Of a stretch of 16,097 bases of DNA, positions 1 to 7,282 are shown piece by piece. The translations under genes were made by a program, and so were the position numbers. Source of the stretch: Thermodesulfovibrionia bacterium. GTDB lineage: Bacteria; Nitrospirota; Thermodesulfovibrionia; UBA6902. Position 1 is the stretch's first letter; every line of letters begins with the position of its first letter. Location: contig CAMYJJ010000042.1 of NCBI GenBank assembly GCA_947258735.1, forward strand, positions 1 through 16,097. Reading direction: 5' to 3'. The notes under the pieces are model-generated. The model searched no databases and had not been told where the DNA came from. It worked only from the letters and a program-made list of their open reading frames with translations.

Positions 1-302
1 AGATTGCTGGTAGCTTATAAAAAGGAGAAGTTAAAACAACATAAAGCTTCTCTAATGAGGAACTGTTGTGCTTGACATGTGCTCTCTATATGGGAGACTG
101 ATTTATCAAGAATCTTCGGGCAGGGTAACAGTTATTTATAAGTGGGGATCAGTGAGTCATTACTGATGAAATGCGGTGAATATATCCAGGACCCTCCCAG
201 CAACCTCCCAGCAACCCCATATCTGTTTACATTCTGTATACAATAAATTATTTGATAAAGGGCTGAGAGTTATTAATTTAATAATTTCAAGGGTTTAAAA
301 AA
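1..302. other. Intergenic region without a recognisable gene
   Basis: No convincing gene is seen. One plus-strand frame is open from the left edge to a TGA at 73-75 (24 codons); this is too short to call, although it could be the tail of a gene outside the window. The stretch is AT-rich, especially at 230-300. It contains an 11-bp tandem duplication at 193-214, listed separately. A TTGACA at 72-77 has no matching -10 at normal spacing. This is the downstream side of the tRNA-Leu, a common place for integrated elements, but no integrase or attachment duplication is visible. Confidence 0.6.
193..214. repeat. 11-bp tandem duplication
   Basis: The unit CCTCCCAGCAA occurs twice in a row without mismatch (193-203 and 204-214), followed by more C residues. 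Two units can arise by slippage, and no function is implied. It is another short tandem repeat in a non-coding gap of this window. Confidence 0.7.
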
Positions 303-388
303 TGGTGCCGAAGGGGGGATTTGAACCCCCACAGGTTGCCCCACACGGCCCTCAACCGTGCGCGTCTACCAAGTTCCGCCACTTCGGC
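303..388 (-). tRNA. tRNA-Leu (anticodon GAG)
   Basis: On the minus strand the RNA starts with GCCGAAG at 388 and ends with CTTCGGC, discriminator A and an encoded CCA at 303-305. The 7-bp acceptor stem pairs perfectly. The anticodon arm is CACGG-TTGAGGG-CCGTG, with anticodon GAG at 353-351, so it reads leucine CUC and CUU codons. A long variable arm, typical of class II tRNAs such as Leu, precedes a T arm with a GGGGG/CCCCC stem and a TTCAAAT loop. The length is 86 nt with CCA. It lies on the same strand as the nuo operon, downstream of nuoN, but appears to have its own promoter. Confidence 0.97.
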
Positions 389-420
389 ATTGATACATCA
401 ACATCTGAACAACGACAGTA

Positions 421-450
421 ATTATAAAACACGGAACGGGAACAAGACAA
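421..450 (-). promoter_or_regulatory. Putative sigma70-type promoter for tRNA-Leu
   Basis: On the minus strand, TTGTCT (450-445) is followed 18 bp later by a perfect TATAAT (426-421). Transcription would start near 414, giving a leader of about 26 nt before the tRNA 5' end at 388. It lies between the terminator-like hairpin after nuoN and the tRNA, consistent with separate transcription. This is a motif call only. Confidence 0.5.
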
Positions 451-457
451 GTCTTTT

Positions 458-522
458 AAAAAACCGTTTCAGCCGCTTGAGCTGTTTGAGTCGTTTGTAC
501 GGTGCAAGCTGCTGAAACAGTT
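458..522 (-). terminator. Putative terminator-like hairpin after nuoN
   Basis: In the minus-strand transcript, AACTGTTTCAGC (522-511) can pair with GCTGAAACGGTT (473-462). This gives 12 bp with one U-G wobble and runs into a six-T tract (463-458). The loop is long, at 37 nt (474-510), and the stem is only moderately GC-rich, so this is not a textbook terminator. It sits about 27 bp after the nuoN stop and before the tRNA promoter, where the operon transcript should end. The hairpin is built from units of the 9-bp array described separately. Confidence 0.4.
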
Positions 523-544
523 CAAGCCGTTGGAACCGTTTATA
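464..544. repeat. Degenerate 9-bp tandem repeat, nine units
   Basis: Reading from 464 in steps of nine, every unit resembles CCGTTTGAA: CCGTTTCAG, CCGCTTGAG, CTGTTTGAG, TCGTTTGTA, CGGTGCAAG, CTGCTGAAA, CAGTTCAAG, CCGTTGGAA and CCGTTTATA. The register holds for 81 bp without insertion or deletion. The array begins 4 nt after the nuoN stop codon on the coding strand. The same unit occurs three times after nuoJ (5972-5998), so it looks like a genome-wide repeat type and not chance. Confidence 0.75.
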
Positions 545-548
545 ATTA

Positions 549-2000
549 TTAACTGAGGATCGAGAACCTTACGAGGTTAAGAAGAACAGACGGAAACACC
601 CCAAGGACGAGCACCATTACCGAGGTAAGTGTCAGGGCAAAGGTCATTGAAGGCGACTTTATAAGTATGACCGTCTCTTTCGGGTCATTCATATACATAT
701 ACATGACCACCCGTAAATAGAAGAAAGCGGATATAACGCTGAACATGACCGCTGCGATTGCGAGGTATGTATGGCCTGCATTTATGGCCTCCATAATCAC
801 ATAGAATTTACCAATAAACCCTGCTGTCGGTGGTATCCCTGTTAACGAGAACATGAACACCAGCATCAGTGCCGCTGCTGCAGGGTTACTCTTTGCAAGA
901 CCTTTATAGTCCTCAAGGTCTTCTCCCTTAAACCCCTCACTTCTGAGCATGATAACAATGGCAAAGGCCCCCATGTTCATAAACATGTAGATCATTAAAT
1001 AATTGATACTGCTGGTCAGGCCGTCAATGGTGCCGGGAATAATGCCGAGCAGAATATATCCTGCATGGGCTACCGAACTGTACGCCAGCATTCGTTTAAT
1101 ATTTGTCTGCGCAAGGGCCAGTATACTTCCCACTGCCATGGTAAGAATGGACAGAGGGACCAGTATACCGCTCCACATCATATGCATCTCTCCAAAGGCA
1201 TAAAACAGAACTCTTCCAAGAACGGCAAACCCTGCTGCCTTGGGTCCGACTGACATAAAAGCGGTGATCGATGTGGGAGCGCCTTCATATACATCAGGAG
1301 CCCACATATGAAACGGGACCAGCGCTACCTTAAAACCAAAAGCAACAATCAGGAATATTACCGCAAGATACATGATCGAATTGTCAGCGATGTTTAATGA
1401 CGTCACCAGCCCGGCGATTTCCTGTATATTGGTTGTTCCGGTCATACCAAAGGTAAGGGAAATGCCATAGAGCAGAAAGGCCGATGAAAAGGCGCCAAGG
1501 AAGAAATACTTGAGTGCTGCCTCATTGGATTTCCGTTGTGTTCTCATCAGACCTGCAAGAATGTAGGTTGACAGCGCCATCAGCTCAAGACCCAGATACA
1601 GGACGATCAGGTCAGCTGCCGAGGCCATGATCATCATGCCCGCAGTGGCAAACATGAGGAGTGCATAGTATTCTCCACAAGAGGCCTTCTCTATCTTCAT
1701 ATATTTAGTTGAAATGCAGATCGTCAGGATGACATTGATATAGAAAATAATCTTGAAAAAATTTGCATACCCGTCAAGGGCAAACATGCTGGTGAATATG
1801 CTCTGGGTCTCATTGAAGCCATACAGCCGGTATGTCGCAAAGATGGCCACTATTGTACCTATGATTCCTACAATAGCAATGGCCTCTTTTTTCTTCACCA
1901 CAAGATCAAGCAGGAGCAGAATCAGACCCGTACATATCATGGTGATTTCTGCAGTAAGCGGCCTTACATCCAATAAGCTCAGGCTGGCTCCAATATCCAT
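549..2000 (-). CDS. nuoN: NADH-quinone oxidoreductase subunit N
   Basis: Antiporter-like membrane subunit of complex I, related to Mrp antiporter subunits, and one of three long proton channels (N, M, L) in the membrane arm. The protein has 483 residues, close to the roughly 485 of E. coli NuoN, and is hydrophobic throughout, consistent with about 14 helices. Visible channel residues are Glu139 in the LGLELMALSTYIL segment, Lys224 in FGFKVALVPFHMWAPDVYEG, and Lys254. The ATG shares one base with the nuoM stop (TAATG). It is preceded by GGAG at 8 nt, so it is probably translated by coupling to nuoM. It is the last gene of the operon; a 9-bp repeat array and a terminator-like hairpin follow. 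No defect is seen. Confidence 0.97.
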   Translation of the reverse strand: MDIGASLSLLDVRPLTAEITMICTGLILLLLDLVVKKKEAIAIVGIIGTIVAIFATYRLYGFNETQSIFTSMFALDGYANFFKIIFYINVILTICISTKYMKIEKASCGEYYALLMFATAGMMIMASAADLIVLYLGLELMALSTYILAGLMRTQRKSNEAALKYFFLGAFSSAFLLYGISLTFGMTGTTNIQEIAGLVTSLNIADNSIMYLAVIFLIVAFGFKVALVPFHMWAPDVYEGAPTSITAFMSVGPKAAGFAVLGRVLFYAFGEMHMMWSGILVPLSILTMAVGSILALAQTNIKRMLAYSSVAHAGYILLGIIPGTIDGLTSSINYLMIYMFMNMGAFAIVIMLRSEGFKGEDLEDYKGLAKSNPAAAALMLVFMFSLTGIPPTAGFIGKFYVIMEAINAGHTYLAIAAVMFSVISAFFYLRVVMYMYMNDPKETVILIKSPSMTFALTLTSVMVLVLGVFPSVLLNLVRFSILS

Positions 2001-3553
2001 TAAAAAAGCTCCATTATGTTTTTTACCAGCATGTTTTCATACTCAGCATATGAGGTGGTCATGTTCAGATTTCCTATAAGGTTCTCGACTGAGGAATGCA
2101 TGTAACTGAGAAAGGTATCAGGATGCACGCCGATCCAGAATATACATATGATTAATGGAAGCAGGGTAATCACTTCCCGGAACCCGATGTCAGAAACAGG
2201 ATGGGCGCCCGCTGCCTCGTAGTCAGGTTTGGCGTCCTGAAAAAAGATCCTCTGGTACAGCCAGAGCATATAGCCTGCGCCGAGTATAATGCCGGTTGCC
2301 GCAAGAACACCCCATATCATCTTTGCCTTGAATGCCCCGAATATGATCAGGAACTCACCTATGAACCCGTTTGTTCCGGGCAGTCCGACAGATGCAAAGG
2401 TAAGGATGATAAAAAATCCTGCATACCACGGAACGAGTTTGGCAAATCCGCCGTAGTCAGCTATGACCCTTGTATGGGTACGTTCATAAATCATCCCTAT
2501 CATAAGAAACATGGCGCCCGTGATAATCCCGTGGTTTAACATCTGAAGAATGCCTCCCTCAACCCCCTGGGTGTTCAGGGCAAACAGTCCGAGCGTAACA
2601 AATCCCATATGGCTTACACTTGAATACGCGATGAGACGTTTAAAGTCCTTCTGGGCAAAACAGACCAGCGCGCCATAGATAATTGCTATGATAGAAAGTA
2701 TGAGTATGGGTTTCACAAAAATCAGTGTTGCATCGGGAAGCATGGGGATCGAGAACCTCAAAAAACCATAGGCGCCCATCTTGATCAGCACCCCGGCAAG
2801 AATCACACTTCCTGCTGTAGGGGCCTCTGTGTGCGCATCCGGCAGCCATGTATGCACCGGGAACATCGGCACCTTTACCGCAAAAGCGGCAAAGAAAGCC
2901 AGAAACAGCCAGAACTGCATTTTTACCGGATACTGGATTGAGCTCAGGGCAAGTATATCAAGTGTTCTGCCTCCATAAAAGTAAAGTACTATGATGCCGA
3001 CCAGCATCAGCACACTGCCGATCAGAGTATAGAGAAAGAACTTGATGGAAGCGTAGACCCTGTTCGCTCCACCCCACACTCCTATCAGGAGAAACATCGG
3101 GATAAGCATGGCCTCCCAGAAAATATAAAAAAGGAAGAAATCGAGAGAAACGAACACGCCCAGCATCCCTGCCTCCATGGTGAGAATGGCCATATAAAAC
3201 TCTTTGGTCCTGGTCTCTATCGCTTTCCATGAAACGAGAACACAGAGAATACTTAACAGTGTGGTGAGAAACAGAAACAGAATACTTATTCCGTCTATCC
3301 CGACAAAATATTTGATGCCCCAGGCCGGGATCCACTCATGCATCTCAACGAACTGCATTTTATGCGTGCTCTTATCAAAATTGCCCAGTAAAGGCAGGGA
3401 TATAATAAATGTGGCAACCGTAACAAGCAGGGCCGTCCATCTGACAACATGAGCATTCCTCATAAACAGCAGGAGCAGCGCCCCTATTAATGGAAGGAAC
3501 ACCGACCATGTGAGAATCGGATAACTGAGTTGATTAAATATTACATGCTCCAT
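2000..3553 (-). CDS. nuoM: NADH-quinone oxidoreductase subunit M
   Basis: Second antiporter-like proton channel subunit of the complex I membrane arm. It has 517 residues, versus about 509 in E. coli. The NuoM pattern is clear: Glu147 in IFWEAMLIPMFLLIG, Lys227 and the broken-helix region FPVHTWLPDAHTEAPT (231-246), and Lys258 in GVLIKMGAYGFLRF. These match the conserved Glu/Lys relay of the family. The start follows the nuoL stop by three bases; a strong ribosome-binding sequence, GGAAGG, lies in the last codons of nuoL about 7 nt before the ATG, which supports this start. The C-terminus overlaps the nuoN start by one base. Confidence 0.97.
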   Translation of the reverse strand: MEHVIFNQLSYPILTWSVFLPLIGALLLLFMRNAHVVRWTALLVTVATFIISLPLLGNFDKSTHKMQFVEMHEWIPAWGIKYFVGIDGISILFLFLTTLLSILCVLVSWKAIETRTKEFYMAILTMEAGMLGVFVSLDFFLFYIFWEAMLIPMFLLIGVWGGANRVYASIKFFLYTLIGSVLMLVGIIVLYFYGGRTLDILALSSIQYPVKMQFWLFLAFFAAFAVKVPMFPVHTWLPDAHTEAPTAGSVILAGVLIKMGAYGFLRFSIPMLPDATLIFVKPILILSIIAIIYGALVCFAQKDFKRLIAYSSVSHMGFVTLGLFALNTQGVEGGILQMLNHGIITGAMFLMIGMIYERTHTRVIADYGGFAKLVPWYAGFFIILTFASVGLPGTNGFIGEFLIIFGAFKAKMIWGVLAATGIILGAGYMLWLYQRIFFQDAKPDYEAAGAHPVSDIGFREVITLLPLIICIFWIGVHPDTFLSYMHSSVENLIGNLNMTTSYAEYENMLVKNIMELF

Positions 3554-3556
3554 ATA

Positions 3557-5488
3557 TTACCTTCCGAACATCATGTACCCGATGATACATAATGCTCCGA
3601 GCGCCATGACCAGTCCGTAATTGGCAAGAAGCCCTGTCTGGACAGTCCTGAATTTTCTGCTGAAGATGCCAATGAGATTGGGCAGTCCGTTCACAATCCC
3701 TTCAATTATATAGGTGTCAAATCCAAGAATGATTTTATCAGAGGCCCTAAGCACCGGCTGGATAATAGTCTTGCTGTACAGTTCATCAATATAGTATTTA
3801 TTAAAAAGTAATGTATGAATCGGTTTAAACATGGAGCCGATCTTCTGCGGCAGGTCCGTCTTTTTAAGATACATAATGTATGCAACAAGCCATCCTGCAA
3901 GTGCGACCATAATCGATGTAGCGATCACAAAATACTCCTGCGCATGAGTGCCATGTCCTTTGGAATGACCGAGAACAGGCGCAAGAAACTCACCTATTCT
4001 ATCGCCATGCTCCACAAAGAGCGGCGGGATACCCACATACCCGGCAAAAATAGCGCCGAAGGCAAGAAACATAAGAGGCACGGTAATAACCTTGGGAGAC
4101 TCATGAAGATGGTCCTCCTGACCTTCCCCTCCTCTATATGACCCATGAAATGTAAGATAGATAAGCCTCCATGAATAAAAAGCTGTCAGCAGGGCTGCAA
4201 CAGTACCGAGCAGCCAGAGGAATCTTCCCAGGTCTCCGCCGAGGTAAGCCCTCCAGAGAATCTCGTCCTTGCTGAAAAACCCTGACAGAAATGGAATACC
4301 GGTAATGCTTAATGTTGCAATAAAAAATACCTTATAGGTAACAGGCATATATTTTCTTAGCCCGCCCATCTTCTGCATATTCTGTTCATCATCGTGCTTT
4401 GCATGATGCAGGGCATGAATCACACTTCCTGAACCAAGAAAGAGCAGTGCCTTGAAATAGGCATGTGTATACAGATGGAATATCCCGGCTGAATAAGCAC
4501 CAACACCAAGGGCAAGGAACATATACCCGAGCTGGCTGACTGTTGAGTATGCAATAACACGTTTAATGTCATTCTGCACAAGGGCAATGGTCGCGGCAAA
4601 TATGGCTGTTACACCCCCGACTATTGCCACGGTGTTCATGGCTATTTCAGACATGTTAAAAAGAGGATTGCACCGGGCAACCATAAACACACCTGCCGTT
4701 ACCATGGTCGCAGCATGGATCAGGGCAGACACAGGTGTGGGGCCTTCCATGGCATCAGGCAGCCAGACATGGAGAGGTATCTGGGCCGATTTGCCAACTG
4801 CGCCGCAGAAAAGGAGAAGACATATTAACGTCGCAAGGTCCACTTCATATCCGAACAGATCAATCGTCTGCCCTAACAAACTTCCGGCCTGACCAAATAC
4901 CTGCATATACTCAAGGCTACCGAAAGTAAGGAAAATAAGGATTACGCCAAGTCCGAAGCCAAAGTCACCGAACCTGTTGACGATAAAGGCCTTCTTTCCG
5001 GCGTCGCCGGCTGATTTCTTATGGAACCAGAACCCGATAAGAAAATAAGAACAGAGACCGACCGCTTCCCATCCAAAATACATAAGCAGGAAGTTATTGG
5101 CCATCACAAGGATCAGCATTGAAAATACAAAGAGACTCAGATAGGCAAAGAAACGGTAATACCCGCCGTCACCATGCATATACCCGATTGAATAAATAAA
5201 TATGAGTGTGCTGATTGAAGTGACAACGATCAACATAATTGCGGACAACTGGTCAATAAGAAAGCCCACGGTAACATGAAAATCACCTGACGTAATCCAG
5301 CTGTAAAAATTGATGTTTATAACATTGCCTGCCTGAACATCCATAAACGCACTAAGGGCCAGAATAAAGGAACCGGCAACTGCAGGCACAGCAACCCAGT
5401 GTGCCTTGTCTTTAATATAATTGCGTCCAAACACAATATTTATGACAAACGCAATAAACGGCAGTAAAGGAATCAGCGCATATTTCAT
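3557..5488 (-). CDS. nuoL: NADH-quinone oxidoreductase subunit L
   Basis: Distal antiporter-like subunit of the membrane arm, whose C-terminal lateral helix runs along NuoM and NuoN. It has 643 residues, slightly longer than E. coli NuoL (about 613). Key features are Glu141 in YFGWEAVGLCSYFLIGFW, Asp175 in NRFGDFGFGLG, Lys233 and His240 in GKSAQIPLHVWLPDAMEGPT, and His258 in ALIHAATMVTAG. The C-terminal third has an amphipathic region and a last hydrophobic helix, as expected for the lateral helix and its anchor. The ATG at 5488 has no clear Shine-Dalgarno sequence. Upstream is a 159-bp gap from nuoK that carries a palindromic element and a 7-bp repeat. Confidence 0.97.
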   Translation of the reverse strand: MKYALIPLLPFIAFVINIVFGRNYIKDKAHWVAVPAVAGSFILALSAFMDVQAGNVININFYSWITSGDFHVTVGFLIDQLSAIMLIVVTSISTLIFIYSIGYMHGDGGYYRFFAYLSLFVFSMLILVMANNFLLMYFGWEAVGLCSYFLIGFWFHKKSAGDAGKKAFIVNRFGDFGFGLGVILIFLTFGSLEYMQVFGQAGSLLGQTIDLFGYEVDLATLICLLLFCGAVGKSAQIPLHVWLPDAMEGPTPVSALIHAATMVTAGVFMVARCNPLFNMSEIAMNTVAIVGGVTAIFAATIALVQNDIKRVIAYSTVSQLGYMFLALGVGAYSAGIFHLYTHAYFKALLFLGSGSVIHALHHAKHDDEQNMQKMGGLRKYMPVTYKVFFIATLSITGIPFLSGFFSKDEILWRAYLGGDLGRFLWLLGTVAALLTAFYSWRLIYLTFHGSYRGGEGQEDHLHESPKVITVPLMFLAFGAIFAGYVGIPPLFVEHGDRIGEFLAPVLGHSKGHGTHAQEYFVIATSIMVALAGWLVAYIMYLKKTDLPQKIGSMFKPIHTLLFNKYYIDELYSKTIIQPVLRASDKIILGFDTYIIEGIVNGLPNLIGIFSRKFRTVQTGLLANYGLVMALGALCIIGYMMFGR

Positions 5489-5527
5489 GATTTTTTATAG
5501 TTATTGCAACATAAATTTAATAATTCA

Positions 5528-5595
5528 TCATTCCTCTGGCAAAAGAAATCCAGCGATTCCCCTTTTTTCTGGATTCCCGCCTTCGCGGGAATGAC
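5528..5595. repeat. Bipartite palindromic element, copy 1 (nuoK-nuoL gap)
   Basis: The right half (5569-5595) contains the perfect inverted repeat ATTCCCGC (5573-5580) / GCGGGAAT (5585-5592), within a CTGGAT...ATGAC frame. The left half (5528-5553) is a worn copy in the opposite orientation, from TCATTCC to ATCCAG, so ATCCAG (5548-5553) faces CTGGAT (5569-5574). The layout matches the element at 7114-7185. The ATTCCC...GGGAAT core resembles the dRS3 type of small repeat known from Neisseria, but similar palindromes occur widely and homology is not shown. Confidence 0.7.
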
Positions 5596-5616
5596 AATCT
5601 TGTTTTTTTGTCTGTA

Positions 5617-5637
5617 ATCTTTCATCTTTGATCTTTG
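5617..5637. repeat. 7-bp tandem repeat, three units, downstream of nuoK
   Basis: Three contiguous 7-mers, ATCTTTC, ATCTTTG and ATCTTTG, differ at one position. On the coding strand they read CAAAGAT, CAAAGAT, GAAAGAT, starting 10 nt after the nuoK stop codon. Flanking bases on both sides (CAGAG and TACAGAC on the coding strand) look like further degraded units. Confidence 0.6.
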
Positions 5638-5647
5638 CTCTGCTTTA

Positions 5648-5950
5648 CTATCCCTTTAACAAATTAATCTCATCAACCTTAATGGTCGGATTATTCCTGT
5701 AATAGGCAATCAGTATTGCCAGACCGATCGCTGCTTCTGCAGCCGCTACAGTAATCACAAAAAAGACCAGAATCTGTCCTCTCATTACCTGCAGGTAATG
5801 GCTGAAAGCCGCAAGACTGATATTGACTGAATTAAGCATCAGTTCAATCGAAATAAACATGATAATCAGGTTGCGCCTGGCAAGAAAGCCAAACACCCCA
5901 ATGCTGAATATCACAGCGCTCAGAATTATGTACCAGCTTAAAGGAACCAT
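5648..5950 (-). CDS. nuoK: NADH-quinone oxidoreductase subunit K
   Basis: Small three-helix membrane subunit of complex I, homologous to MrpC and mitochondrial ND4L, which links the quinone-site end of the membrane arm to NuoN. At 100 residues it has the same length as E. coli NuoK. Both conserved membrane glutamates are at the expected positions: Glu36 in [15 protein letters not shown] and Glu72 in [13 protein letters not shown]. The ATG is preceded by GGAG at about 7 nt. A 50-bp gap from nuoJ contains three 9-bp repeat units. Downstream are a 7-bp repeat and a palindromic element before nuoL. Confidence 0.97.
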   Translation of the reverse strand: MVPLSWYIILSAVIFSIGVFGFLARRNLIIMFISIELMLNSVNISLAAFSHYLQVMRGQILVFFVITVAAAEAAIGLAILIAYYRNNPTIKVDEINLLKG

Positions 5951-5971
5951 TTAATCTCCAATTTTTAATAA

Positions 5972-5998
5972 CCGTTCAAACCGCTTGAACCGTTTTTA
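5972..5998. repeat. 9-bp tandem repeat, three units, after nuoJ
   Basis: Three contiguous units, CCGTTCAAA, CCGCTTGAA and CCGTTTTTA, have the same consensus as the nine-unit array at 464-544. On the coding strand the array starts 2 nt after the nuoJ stop codon and ends before the nuoK ribosome-binding site. The shared unit and shared position after a stop codon tie the two arrays together. Confidence 0.65.
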
Positions 5999-6000
5999 CT

Positions 6001-6516
6001 TTACTCTATCCTCTTCTTCGCCAGAACCACCGCTCCGATGAGGGCCACCAGAAGTATCAGTGACGCAATCTCAAAGGGCAGCAGATATTTTGTGTATAAA
6101 ACCTTTCCTATGGTCATCATGCTGCCTTCAGCCCTGATCGCCTCTATTGAATATTCACCCAGTGGCGGCATGACCGTTATTTTTCCGACTATCATGCCCA
6201 GGAATATCGCGAATACAATTGCAATTCCGGCGCTTATGGGCCACTGGCCCTGGTATTTGTCTGCTGTTTCTTCCTGCTTCAGGTTAAGAAGCATGATGAC
6301 AAACAGAAACAGCACAAGAATGGCCCCGGCATAAATAATAATCTGTATTGCTGCTAGGAATTCTGCATTTAAAAAAAGGTACAGAGCTGCTATATGAATA
6401 AAAAGAACCAGCATCCAGAGCACGCTGTGGACCGGGTTTCTCCTGGTCACAACCAGCAATGACAGCACGGTCATGGAAATCGCAAAATATCCAAAAAAAA
6501 TCTGGGGAACGCTCAT
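6001..6516 (-). CDS. nuoJ: NADH-quinone oxidoreductase subunit J
   Basis: Membrane subunit of complex I, homologous to mitochondrial ND6, with about five helices. Its third helix contains the pi-bulge associated with coupling in known structures. It has 171 residues, versus about 184 in E. coli. The family segment IQIIIYAGAILVLFLFVIML lies at about residues 57-76 and the NPVHSVLWML motif at 27-36. The C-terminus is a hydrophobic helix ending in AKKRIE. The start overlaps the nuoI stop in an ATGA, with GGAG just upstream, which indicates translational coupling. A three-unit 9-bp repeat begins 2 nt after its stop. Confidence 0.96.
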   Translation of the reverse strand: MSVPQIFFGYFAISMTVLSLLVVTRRNPVHSVLWMLVLFIHIAALYLFLNAEFLAAIQIIIYAGAILVLFLFVIMLLNLKQEETADKYQGQWPISAGIAIVFAIFLGMIVGKITVMPPLGEYSIEAIRAEGSMMTIGKVLYTKYLLPFEIASLILLVALIGAVVLAKKRIE

Positions 6517-7061
6517 TTCTCCACTTTCTCCACAGTCTCCCCTTCTATTTTTTTTGCAAAATCACGTGACCTGGGCCGCCAGAAATTCTTGATATAGTCC
6601 ATCCCTTTTTTTCCCGGCATATATTTGTCCCAGTTTTCAAGGAGCATCTCCTTTGTATAGTAGAACTCCTCTCTTGTGTAACCTGAATATTCAAAATGGT
6701 CTGTTAACACCAGCGCTGCATACGGACATGCCTCAACGCATAACGCACAATAGACGCACCTGAGTACTTCCACTTCATACCTGTCCACAATCTTCTCATG
6801 CTTCTCCCCTTCACTGGTATAGATATGAATACACTGGGACGGACACATGGCAGCGCACAGTCCGCAGCCGACGCATCTTTCCTTGCCTGTCTCCGCGTCT
6901 CTCACGAGAGCGTGAAGACCTCTCGCACCCGGAACAGGCTCTCTCTTCTCTGTCGGATATTGCCTGGTTATGGAAGGAGAAAATAAGTGCTTGACCGTAA
7001 GGGCAAGCCCTTTCAGTATCTCGACAAAAAATATTTTTTTAACCAGTTCCGATACAGTCAT
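6513..7061 (-). CDS. nuoI: NADH-quinone oxidoreductase subunit I
   Basis: Peripheral-arm ferredoxin-like subunit carrying two [4Fe-4S] clusters (N6a and N6b) that pass electrons from NuoG to cluster N2 in NuoB. It has 182 residues, versus about 180 in E. coli. Two full CxxCxxCxxxC motifs are seen: Cys63, 66, 69, 73 and Cys102, 105, 108, 112. The last Cys of each motif is followed by Pro, as usual. An amphipathic N-terminal helix (about residues 5-25) fits docking on NuoH. The stop overlaps the nuoJ start by 4 nt. Upstream, a 221-bp gap separates it from nuoH, the largest gap inside the operon; no clear ribosome-binding site precedes the ATG. Confidence 0.97.
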   Translation of the reverse strand: MTVSELVKKIFFVEILKGLALTVKHLFSPSITRQYPTEKREPVPGARGLHALVRDAETGKERCVGCGLCAAMCPSQCIHIYTSEGEKHEKIVDRYEVEVLRCVYCALCVEACPYAALVLTDHFEYSGYTREEFYYTKEMLLENWDKYMPGKKGMDYIKNFWRPRSRDFAKKIEGETVEKVEK

Positions 7062-7086
7062 TTTTTATTAATTTCTACTTTATACA

Positions 7087-7280
7087 TAAATTGAGCGATT
7101 CTTTAGTTGTGCCGTCATTCCCGCGGTATTTTGGGCAGGAATCCAGCCCTTCTGTTTTCTGGATTCCCGTTTTCACGGGAATGACACACTTTATCACTTG
7201 GCTCATGATTGAACATTTTACCGTTTATTTAATATTCCAATTGTTCCTGATAATTTCGCCATAATACATTGCTCAATTTA
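7087..7280. mobile_element. Possible small non-coding element (MITE-like) with 10-bp inverted ends
   Basis: TAAATTGAGC (7087-7096) and GCTCAATTTA (7271-7280) are perfect 10-bp inverted repeats 194 bp apart. They enclose the palindromic element at 7114-7185 and no gene. TTTATA occurs just outside both ends (7079-7084 and 7282-7287), offset by one or two bases, which could be a worn target duplication or AT-rich chance. The right end abuts the nuoH stop codon (7283-7285). This is a tentative call from sequence symmetry only. Confidence 0.3.
7114..7185. repeat. Bipartite palindromic element, copy 2 (nuoH-nuoI gap)
   Basis: The left arm (7114-7146) runs from GTCATTCCCGC to AGGAATCCAG. The right arm (7159-7185) runs from CTGGATTCCCG to CGGGAATGAC. 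The arms are inverted relative to each other, and each is itself an inverted repeat: ATTCCCG (7164-7169 region) pairs with CGGGAAT (7176-7182 region). The whole element can fold into one long hairpin or two short ones. It is the better preserved partner of the element at 5528-5595. Confidence 0.75.
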
Positions 7281-7282
7281 AT

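Noticed and set aside
72..101. Promoter beginning with TTGACA
   Set aside because: No acceptable -10 box at 16-18 bp spacing and no gene downstream on the plus strand.
321..515. 64-codon plus-strand open frame
   Set aside because: It overlaps the tRNA-Leu gene in antisense and the 9-bp repeat array; not a plausible protein.
464..544. CRISPR array
   Set aside because: Units are only 9 bp, contiguous and without spacers, and no cas gene is present.
549..5488. Mrp-type antiporter or membrane hydrogenase subunits
   Set aside because: NuoL, M and N are related to these, but all other complex I genes, including nuoEFG, surround them and no hydrogenase cysteine motif is present.
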